Source: QVMP01 sp047974325
Lineage (GTDB): Bacteria > Bacteroidota > Bacteroidia > Bacteroidales > Dysgonomonadaceae
Direction: 5' to 3'
Assembly: GCA_047974325.1 (NCBI GenBank)
Contig: JBKECE010000293.1
Span: forward strand, 1 to 5,438
Length of the DNA: 5,438 nucleotides
Notes under the pieces: model-generated
What the model was told of the DNA's origin: nothing
Seen by the model: only the letters and a program-made list of their open reading frames with translations
Database searches by the model: none
Program-made: the position numbers and the translations under genes
Part shown: piece by piece, positions 1 to 5,265 of the stretch
Layout: each line of letters starts with the position of its first letter
Position numbering within the stretch: position 1 is the stretch's first letter

Positions 1-12
1 AATCTTCAAAAG

Positions 13-474
13 ATGTCAGAGCAGGAAATAAAAAACCTGCTGGAAGAAATGAAAGCTCGCTCGCTGTCGGGTGAGCTTTCGGTTTCTGATAAGCAGTTTA
101 TAGAAAAATACTACGAACGCATCACCTTTTGCACATTCACAAAGCGAAACTGTAGCAGATGCTACAATGATGCATTTATAGAAATGTACACAACTTTCAA
201 AAAACACGGACTAAGACCTATGCCAAAATTTAGATTAAAAAATGGAGTCGTACTACAATCGGCACATTTCAAAGAAGTTGTTTCAAACAACAATCTGACA
301 GACGAGAATGCCCTTCTGTGGCTCAAGGATAATCCTACGCGGATCTATTTGTTTGCCTCTTATCCCGAAGATTGGGAGCAGCAAATTGCCGGCAGCAATG
401 ATGAAACTTCAGAACAGACAACAGACGAACCGAAAGCTAAAAGAATAAAGAAACACAAACAACAAGAAGATTAG
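13..474 (+). CDS. Small Cys-containing phage protein of unknown function, upstream of portal
   Basis: I do not recognise a named family for this 153-residue protein. Residues 1-40 are charged and probably helical. A cluster of three cysteines follows (C40, C47, C50, with the core RNCSRCYNDA), which could bind a metal or simply be structural. Residues 72-121 form a second, compact segment with the pattern FRLKNGVVLQ, then NLTDENALLWLKDNP and YPEDW. From about residue 128 the tail is low in complexity, first acidic, Thr- and Ser-rich, then Lys-rich (KAKRIKKHK), and probably disordered. The stop is 4 bases before the portal start, so a role in packaging, the head or its assembly is likely by context only. 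The reading frame is open to the left edge (codons 1-12 have no stop), so the ATG at 13 is the first visible start, not a proven one; there is no Shine-Dalgarno sequence. A zinc-ribbon-like reading is weak because a fourth ligand is not evident. Coding status is well supported; function is unknown. Confidence 0.75.
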   Translation: MSEQEIKNLLEEMKARSLSGELSVSDKQFIEKYYERITFCTFTKRNCSRCYNDAFIEMYTTFKKHGLRPMPKFRLKNGVVLQSAHFKEVVSNNNLTDENALLWLKDNPTRIYLFASYPEDWEQQIAGSNDETSEQTTDEPKAKRIKKHKQQED

Positions 475-478
475 ACCG

Positions 479-1648
479 ATGAATGTAAAATCAGTAAAAG
501 AACCCGAAAAAAGAATTGATGTCCCCAGCATCACTCATCTTGGCATTCAGGCATATAACCAAAACAACTTGTATGCCCAAGATATCAAGGCGATTGTGGC
601 TAGTTCGGAGTCAGGAGCCAGTTGCCTCAATCGGTATGTTCAGTTCATTCAAGGCAATGGCTTCAAAGACGTGGCTTTTGCCGAAACGGTATTGAACGCA
701 ATGGGCGACACAGCAGATGATATTCTGGCTCAAGTTGCAGCCGATCTGGCTTCGTTCGATGGTTTTTCTCTGCACATCAACTACGACGCCTTAGGGCAAA
801 TCGTAGAAGTGTATCACGTTCCGTTCGAAAATTGCCGTCTGGGCGAAGAAGATGAGCAGGGTTTTGTTTCTCAAATAGCCGTACATCCTGACTGGAGCGG
901 AACTAAGCGTAGGGGCACAAAATTACTCCGCCCGACCAGAGAAACAATAGACTACATAGACATCTTCAATCCGGAACAAGATGCTGTTCAGAAGCAAATT
1001 TCGGATGCCGGCGGAATGGACAAATTTAAAGGACAAATCTTATGGGTGTCGAGTGCCGGCAAACAAGAATACCCGAAAGCCATTTACGATTGCGTTGTCA
1101 CCCAAATGTCTACGGAAGAAGGGCTTGGAAATATTGCTTACCGTAACACTCGCAACAACTTTAACCCCTCTGGTATGCTCATCACAAAAAAGGGAATGAA
1201 CGTTGCATCAGAAAATGAGGATACGAATTTCGATTCAGGGAACATTGCCGAAGAAGTGGCAAAGATACAGGGAGATATAAACACAAATAAAATTCTGCAC
1301 GTGGAAGTCGAGTATGACGAGGAAGTTCCTCAATTTGTAACCTTTCAGGGAACAAATTACGATCAAGACTATAGCGTAACATCAAACGATACTTGTGAGA
1401 AAATCTACTCTGCATTCGGTCAGGAAGCATGGCATCGCATACGCAAAGGAAGCCTCGGATTTTCAAGCGAGGTGCTGGTCGAGGCCTACGAAAACTACTC
1501 TACGATAACAAGCGTACAACGTCGCATGATTGAGCGCGCTTTTGATAAGATATTCAAGTATTGGTACGAAAAAATACCAACTACAGACTTCACAATCGAA
1601 CCCCTAAAATACGTATCCAGTGATGCTAAAAACAATAGTAACAATTGA
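479..1648 (+). CDS. Phage portal protein (probable)
   Basis: This 389-residue protein probably forms the dodecameric portal ring at the capsid vertex through which DNA is packaged and ejected and to which the tail docks. Visible signs: an N-terminal segment with SGASCLNRYVQFIQGNGF (residues 45-62), which resembles the early helix of portals that ends in a turn before the wing; a beta-rich part with the IVEVYHVPFENCRL pattern (108-121), as in portals where a backbone strand leads to a conserved arginine; the segment 187-233 (ILWVSS, then YRNTRNNFNPSGML), matching the stretch before the long crown/stem helices; and the C-terminal helical part 329-362 (SSEVLVEAYENYSTITSVQRR), typical of the late portal helix. 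The length is at the short end for portals. The last residues (SDAKNNSNN) are Asn-rich and are encoded where the next gene begins. The start is the first ATG after the upstream stop. The assignment comes from pattern and context, without a database search; an alternative is another large head-vertex protein, but that is less likely. Confidence 0.78.
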   Translation: MNVKSVKEPEKRIDVPSITHLGIQAYNQNNLYAQDIKAIVASSESGASCLNRYVQFIQGNGFKDVAFAETVLNAMGDTADDILAQVAADLASFDGFSLHINYDALGQIVEVYHVPFENCRLGEEDEQGFVSQIAVHPDWSGTKRRGTKLLRPTRETIDYIDIFNPEQDAVQKQISDAGGMDKFKGQILWVSSAGKQEYPKAIYDCVVTQMSTEEGLGNIAYRNTRNNFNPSGMLITKKGMNVASENEDTNFDSGNIAEEVAKIQGDINTNKILHVEVEYDEEVPQFVTFQGTNYDQDYSVTSNDTCEKIYSAFGQEAWHRIRKGSLGFSSEVLVEAYENYSTITSVQRRMIERAFDKIFKYWYEKIPTTDFTIEPLKYVSSDAKNNSNN

Positions 1649-2186
1649 AAATGTGAAAACAAACATCCGACCGATATCTAAGCATTTAGACGATAACCGG
1701 ATAAATATTTACATAGATGAAGCCGAACGCCTCGACCTGAAACCTCAGCTCGGAGAGAGTCTTTTCATAGACCTCAAGGAGTTTATAAACGATGTTCCTG
1801 CTACCGAACGTACATCGGGCAAAACATTTGGCACAGATTATCCAGATTACGATCTTTTGCTCACAGGTGGGATCTACAAAAAATCGGAAAGCGTGTATAA
1901 AGAATTTGCCGGATTACGGACTGCTCTGGAATATTATGTATACGCCCGCTTGGTGAAAAACAACAACTATACTGTCACAAGATTTGGTTTTGTGAACAAA
2001 GAGGACCAATATTCGCAACAATCTGATCTAAAGGAACGATTAGTTTCAGAAAAAGATGCCAGAAGCATAGCCGACACTTACATGAATGATTGCCTCGAAT
2101 ATATAAGAATGAACAGTGATCAGTTCAAAGCTTTTGGATGTGGAAAACAGAAAAATAGATTACGAATTTCAATAATAGGAGAATAG
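1623..2186 (+). CDS. Probable head-tail connector / adaptor protein (DUF6712-like)
   Basis: This 187-residue protein resembles the small, mostly helical proteins encoded after the portal in Bacteroidetes phages, which I recall as the DUF6712 type; such proteins are thought to sit at the head-tail junction. The N-terminal pattern is typical: a short hydrophobic start, then the helix NIYIDEAERLDLKPQLGESL (residues 28-47). A variable middle (58-95) carries TSGKTFGTDYPDYD and GGIYKK. Then come two helices, FAGLRTALEYYVYARLVKNN (95-114) and, after a polar segment, residues 132-165 (SQQSDLKERLV, IADTYMNDCLEYI). I chose the ATG at 1623; a GTG immediately in front (1620) would add one Met, and cannot be excluded. 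The first 26 bases overlap the portal end, which suggests translational coupling, and no Shine-Dalgarno sequence is seen. The C-terminus ends in a short basic/hydrophobic tail (NRLRISIIGE). Role as adaptor is inferred from position and helical pattern. Confidence 0.62.
   Translation: MLKTIVTIENVKTNIRPISKHLDDNRINIYIDEAERLDLKPQLGESLFIDLKEFINDVPATERTSGKTFGTDYPDYDLLLTGGIYKKSESVYKEFAGLRTALEYYVYARLVKNNNYTVTRFGFVNKEDQYSQQSDLKERLVSEKDARSIADTYMNDCLEYIRMNSDQFKAFGCGKQKNRLRISIIGE
2177..2181 (+). promoter_or_regulatory. Shine-Dalgarno-like AGGAG before the tail-fibre gene
   Basis: AGGAG stands 8 bases before the ATG at 2190, a canonical distance, and overlaps the last codons of the upstream gene. It is the only clear Shine-Dalgarno match in front of any start in the window; the other starts follow A-rich sequence, as is usual in Bacteroidetes, where this interaction is weak. 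It supports the ATG at 2190 as the fibre start. Whether it raises translation is not known, and the bases also serve as codons of the connector gene. Confidence 0.45.
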
Positions 2187-2189
2187 AAT

Positions 2190-4574
2190 ATGGCAGATTA
2201 TAATTTAAACGATGAAGCCGGAAAAATAAAAAATGAAAGTGGAATAGCTCTGAATACAGCTGACCGCATAGGTAAATGGATGGAAGAAGCGTCAAACGAA
2301 ATAAGCGAGAAACCATCTTTCACCCTAGACAGTGGGAAACTACCTCAGAGTGTTATTCCCTTCAATGTTGTACAAAAAGATGCTGATGGTTTCGTCCCTG
2401 CTGCTAATCTGAATGGTAACCTTATCGGCAAAAAGACATTTACATCACTATCAGACTTTATCTCGTCTCTGGATACGGCTGCTAACTATTTCTTTGTATC
2501 AGGTTTGAAACAATGGGAGATCATTGCAGATAGTGCAACATACAAAGTATTTACAGAGCGTAACAGGGCAGGATATAATGTACAGATCATTGTAGGAGGT
2601 TTGACTCTGACCGAAGCCGGAGCAATCAGCCCGACCGTCACAGCATCCAAGCCTAACACCATTATGCGCAATGGTCTGGTGAGTGAATGGAGTAAGTGGG
2701 AATATCAAGTAAAAGGAGACAGCAATATTTATTCTGCACTGGAATCGTTCAATACACATCGTACGGATAATTCAATACATGCTATTAATCTAACTGTCAC
2801 AGATATAACACAACTCGACACTTTGTTAGATGGCAAGATATATAATATAACAGAAAATATAGGCTCTAATCATATTAACTATATTCTGATTACAGGTGGG
2901 TATGGGATAGCTATGTATGCGCCTAGTCGCTACCAGATAAGGTACAGACTAGGGATACTTGAACAACGTAATTGCATGCCGACTATAGATGCGCAATGGT
3001 CGGCATGGCAATCAATAGCTCTAACTTCTGACTTAGAAAATAAAGCCGATCTGACTAAAGATAGCGGAGAGAAAATTGTGTATTCTGATATCAATGGGCT
3101 CATTACCGAAAATATCATTCCCAATACAGTACTTAAAGAAGACAACCTGGCAAAGTCTTTTAGCATTATAAAACCGCAAGCCGACAGACTTAACTCGCCT
3201 TTCAACAATTCAAATATAACTGAATGGGACAATCTGGGAGACAATCCTACTGCGAACATAAGAGTTGAAAATAAGACATTATATCTTTCAGGCACTTGGA
3301 AAGAAACAGATGTTTACCCCTACAATTGCCGTATCGGATTTAATATCGACCCTATCAATTATGCCACTAAAAGCAAAACTTATGTAGTAATTGCCAAAGG
3401 AAGCGTCACAGCATCTAATCTAGATCATATTGTTATTAGCAATACTGAGGATTCTATTGATATACTTAGCGATATATCTGACGGTATATCTACAACATTT
3501 ACGGGTTATTTTGAAAGGACATATACCTCTGGGGCAATTTATCCTCTACCATATGTTAGTGTCGGTTTTTTAGTGAAAGACAATACTCAAGATATGTTGA
3601 TAGATGCATCCTTTTCAGTTTTATCGATTTTTGAAAAGATTGATGGTTGGGAAATTGAAGATTACTTAAACGCTGTGGATAAAGGAATATTTATCCCAAA
3701 ATACAATACACTTACGAATAAAACTTTTGACCTATTTAGTATCGAACAGCAATATCTGATGGGCAATTTTATGCTTCCGTTCTTTCCCAGAGGAAACAAT
3801 GAGACCACAACAAGATTTCTGATAGATATAACGACTCCCGTGAGAATGACCGTCGCAGGTGATGCTTATTTCTATACAAATAATGAGGGTACTGAAGGCG
3901 AAACAAAAGAATTGACAATTGACACATCTTATACTTTCATTTATCTGAAAGCTAAATCAAAATGTTATGTTACATTTCATGGAGCTAACGCTATTACAAG
4001 ACTTGAAATATCAGGTCAAAATTCCAATGACAGCCCTAATCCGATTGTAGATTCTGCATTCTTTCCTACAAATTTAATCTATCTATCTATTGGCGGGTGT
4101 TTTGCCATAACAGGCGAAGTAAGATTAGGTGATCTTCCACAGGGTATCAGACAGCTAGACTTATATCATTTCTATAGTTGGGGTGGTGTATCCAAAGTGA
4201 CAGGTAATCTGTCTGATTTTAAACCTTCGCAGATTTACACATTTTCAATAGGTGAAATATCTGATATATCCGTAGCAGGTGATCTGAAATCCATAACTGA
4301 CAAACATCCTCGAACCCTTTCACTCACAACATTAGGAAACCTCGTATTTTCGGGAGGAACAGCTCCAAATGATTATGAAGTCTCAGAGGTCTACCTGAAT
4401 ACACCCGTCGGCTGGCAGTCAGCAGATACAGATAGACTATTAAACTACTATGCCTCTGCGAACTGGGTTGGCAATAAAACATTCAACTTATCGAATCAGA
4501 AACCGCATACATCTGCCAGTAATGCCGCCATAGCTACATTGGTAGGTAAAGGCGTAACAGTAACAGTAAATTAA
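2190..4574 (+). CDS. Modular phage tail fibre / receptor-binding protein with LRR-like C-terminus
   Basis: This 794-residue protein is the likely host-recognition fibre, or a baseplate or tail-tip protein carrying it. Domains in order: an N-terminal polar helical anchor (1-40); linker A (41-74, with DSGKLPQSVIPFNVVQKD); knob-like module 1 (about 82-176, ending SEWSKWEYQV); knob-like module 2 (about 194-277, LDGKIYNITENI to DAQWSAWQSI), which resembles pyocin-knob domains with their closing W-S-x-W strand; linker B (285-320, a diverged copy of linker A); a beta-rich middle (322-488) that looks like a carbohydrate-binding-type sandwich; and a C-terminal part (about 545-794) with irregular leucine-rich-repeat-like strands such as ITRLEIS, LIYLSIGGC, IRQLDLYHF and RTLSLTTL, closing with TSASNAAIATLVGKGVTVTVN-type residues. 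No signal peptide or membrane segment is seen. It starts 3 bases after the connector gene and lies before the lysis genes, the usual place for a fibre. Base composition varies strongly between modules, which suggests domain swapping. Fibre identity is confident; the receptor is unknown. Confidence 0.75.
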   Translation: MADYNLNDEAGKIKNESGIALNTADRIGKWMEEASNEISEKPSFTLDSGKLPQSVIPFNVVQKDADGFVPAANLNGNLIGKKTFTSLSDFISSLDTAANYFFVSGLKQWEIIADSATYKVFTERNRAGYNVQIIVGGLTLTEAGAISPTVTASKPNTIMRNGLVSEWSKWEYQVKGDSNIYSALESFNTHRTDNSIHAINLTVTDITQLDTLLDGKIYNITENIGSNHINYILITGGYGIAMYAPSRYQIRYRLGILEQRNCMPTIDAQWSAWQSIALTSDLENKADLTKDSGEKIVYSDINGLITENIIPNTVLKEDNLAKSFSIIKPQADRLNSPFNNSNITEWDNLGDNPTANIRVENKTLYLSGTWKETDVYPYNCRIGFNIDPINYATKSKTYVVIAKGSVTASNLDHIVISNTEDSIDILSDISDGISTTFTGYFERTYTSGAIYPLPYVSVGFLVKDNTQDMLIDASFSVLSIFEKIDGWEIEDYLNAVDKGIFIPKYNTLTNKTFDLFSIEQQYLMGNFMLPFFPRGNNETTTRFLIDITTPVRMTVAGDAYFYTNNEGTEGETKELTIDTSYTFIYLKAKSKCYVTFHGANAITRLEISGQNSNDSPNPIVDSAFFPTNLIYLSIGGCFAITGEVRLGDLPQGIRQLDLYHFYSWGGVSKVTGNLSDFKPSQIYTFSIGEISDISVAGDLKSITDKHPRTLSLTTLGNLVFSGGTAPNDYEVSEVYLNTPVGWQSADTDRLLNYYASANWVGNKTFNLSNQKPHTSASNAAIATLVGKGVTVTVN
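2310..2411 (+). repeat. Linker module, copy A (protein-level repeat within the fibre)
   Basis: Residues 41-74 of the fibre carry DSGK, then SVIPFNVVQKDADG and an Asn-Leu ending. The same order (Asp-Ser-Gly-Lys/Glu, then Ile-Pro-x-x-Val-(V/L)-(Q/K)-(K/E)-Asp) returns at 3042-3149. DNA identity between the copies is low, so this is an old or convergent module. It sits in front of knob-like module 1. Confidence 0.45.
2433..2717 (+). other. Fibre knob-like module 1 (residues about 82-176)
   Basis: This beta-rich segment starts TFTSLSDFISSLDTAANYFFV, continues with alternating hydrophobic residues (KQWEIIAD, YNVQIIVGGLTL), and closes with a Trp-Ser-x-Trp strand (SEWSKWEY). The closing motif and the length match those of module 2, which argues that both belong to the pyocin-knob-like group of phage fibre domains. 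Such knobs are held to bind surface glycans or to cap the fibre; here that role is inference. Confidence 0.45.
2769..3020 (+). other. Fibre knob-like module 2 (residues about 194-277)
   Basis: The segment runs LTVTDITQLDTLLDGKIYNI, then YILITGGYGIAMYAPSRYQI, and closes with DAQWSAWQSI. The order (polar opening about a short helix, a Tyr-rich strand, a hydrophobic hairpin, a repeated aromatic strand and the closing W-S-x-W) is what is seen in pyocin-knob domains of phage fibres. It is followed at once by SDLENKADL, a polar helical stretch before linker B. Confidence 0.55.
3042..3149 (+). repeat. Linker module, copy B (protein-level repeat within the fibre)
   Basis: Residues 285-320 of the fibre (KADLTKDSGEKIVYSD, then ENIIPNTVLKEDNL) are a diverged match to copy A at 2310-2411. 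The copy includes about eight extra residues between the DSG and Ile-Pro parts. It separates the second knob-like module from the beta-rich middle domain, so both copies stand at domain junctions. Confidence 0.45.
3987..4364 (+). other. Leucine-rich-repeat-like C-terminal region of the fibre (residues about 600-725)
   Basis: Successive strands of the type x-L-x-x-L-x-(I/L) separated by about 20-35 residues are visible: ITRLEISGQN, LIYLSIGGCFAITGEV, IRQLDLYHFYSW, IYTFSIGEISDISVAG and RTLSLTTLGNLVFSGG. Spacing is irregular, as in BspA-like and other variable LRR proteins of Bacteroidetes and their phages, rather than a strict consensus. The position at the far C-terminal end, where phage fibres usually meet the cell, suggests this is the receptor-binding part; that is inference. 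Confidence 0.5.
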
Positions 4575-4579
4575 AGAAC

Positions 4580-4780
4580 ATGAAAACATTAACGAAGAAA
4601 TACAGAGTTGTATATCGGGACAGTGAAGTCCTAAACGATTACAGAACCGAGCAATCAGGAACTACTTACATTGGTATCGGAGCAGAAGGTTTTGAATCTG
4701 ACATATTGGATGATGTGATAGCATTTGTAGAAGAAAACAACCTTCACGAAAAAGAGTCAGAGCAATTTAAAATAAGATAG
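4580..4780 (+). CDS. Small hypothetical protein (66 residues) between fibre and holin
   Basis: I do not recognise this protein. It starts 5 bases after the fibre stop and ends 5 bases before the holin start, so it is translated within the same run. The N-terminus is basic (MKTLTKKYRVVYRDSE), the middle holds a Gly-rich turn (TYIGIGAEGFES, residues 29-40), and the C-terminal half is an acidic predicted helix (DILDDVIAFVEENNLHEKES). There is no membrane segment, signal peptide or cysteine. The pattern suggests a small alpha/beta fold. By position it could be a fibre-assembly helper or an accessory to lysis; neither is supported beyond context. The tight spacing and lack of a competing frame support it being a real gene. 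Confidence 0.65.
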   Translation: MKTLTKKYRVVYRDSEVLNDYRTEQSGTTYIGIGAEGFESDILDDVIAFVEENNLHEKESEQFKIR

Positions 4781-4785
4781 TTAGA

Positions 4786-5265
4786 ATGAAAATAGATCTT
4801 AACTTTCAACAAATATTTATCATCTGCGTATTACTCACCGCAGAATATGTGCTTGTTTTCCTTACTGTATTAGCCGACTTAGTCAGCGGATGCCGTAAGG
4901 CAAAGAAAAGGGGCGAACTAAGAAGCTCATATGGCTTTCGTAAAACAGTGGACAAACTAGGGCGATATTACTTACCATTATTTGCCTTGACTGTGGTAGA
5001 TGTAATGCAGATGATAGCTATCTGGTATCTCAGCTCATTTCACGACATACACATTCCTCTATTTCCCATAATGACTCTAATTGGAGCGATAGGTTTAGGC
5101 CTCATCGAAATAAAATCCATTCTCGAAAAAGCAGAAGATAAAGTAAAATTCGAACGTGTGGGAGAACTAGCCGGAAGTGTAATCCAGAATAAAGGTGATG
5201 CGGCAGCAATTATAGCAGAATTAGTAAAATATCTAAAAGAAGAAAACCAAGATGGCAAAAATTGA
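4786..5265 (+). CDS. Phage holin (Phage_holin_4 type)
   Basis: This 159-residue membrane protein probably permeabilises the inner membrane at the end of infection so that the endolysin encoded next reaches the wall. Three hydrophobic segments are seen: residues about 9-31 (IFIICVLLTAEYVLVFLTVL), 62-82 (YLPLFALTVVDVMQMIAIWYL region) and 91-110 (PLFPIMTLIGAIGLGLIEI). Between the first two lies the family signature DLVSGCRKAKKRGELRSSYG followed by FRKTVDKLGRYY, a basic loop typical of this holin group (also called toxin secretion/phage lysis holins). The C-terminal 45 residues are charged and helical (EKAEDKVKFERVGELAGS, then IIAELVKYLKEEN), a long cytoplasmic tail that could mediate assembly. 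It begins 5 bases after the preceding stop and its last 14 bases overlap the endolysin start. The holin family call is fairly firm; timing control has no visible element such as a dual start or antiholin. Confidence 0.85.
   Translation: MKIDLNFQQIFIICVLLTAEYVLVFLTVLADLVSGCRKAKKRGELRSSYGFRKTVDKLGRYYLPLFALTVVDVMQMIAIWYLSSFHDIHIPLFPIMTLIGAIGLGLIEIKSILEKAEDKVKFERVGELAGSVIQNKGDAAAIIAELVKYLKEENQDGKN

Noticed and set aside
1..31. Possible end of an upstream gene in frame 2 (TAA at 29-31)
   Set aside because: Ten codons are too few to support a gene, and any frame can stay open over that length; an overlap with the start at 13 would fit the style of the run but is unproven.
981..1199. 72-codon + strand frame within the portal gene
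   Set aside because: It overlaps the portal core in another frame and its protein (Lys-, Arg-, Thr-rich) lacks any recognisable pattern.
1186..1218. A AAA AAG heptamer in phase in the portal gene
   Set aside because: A -1 slip adds only 8 codons before TGA at 1216-1218 and would cut the portal in the middle of its essential core; no Shine-Dalgarno-like enhancer or hairpin is visible.
2930..3295. 121-codon open frame on the - strand inside the fibre gene
   Set aside because: It is fully contained in a strong + strand gene, has no neighbour on that strand and its protein shows no recognisable motif; treated as a shadow.
3471..3490. GATATA / TATATC inverted repeat with 8-base loop
   Set aside because: Short AT-rich arms in the middle of the fibre coding sequence; no T-run follows, so neither terminator nor operator is supported.
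3987..4574. Variable region of a diversity-generating retroelement at the fibre end
   Set aside because: Such systems are common in Bacteroidetes phages, but the C-terminus is LRR-like rather than C-type-lectin-like, and no template repeat or reverse transcriptase is in the window.
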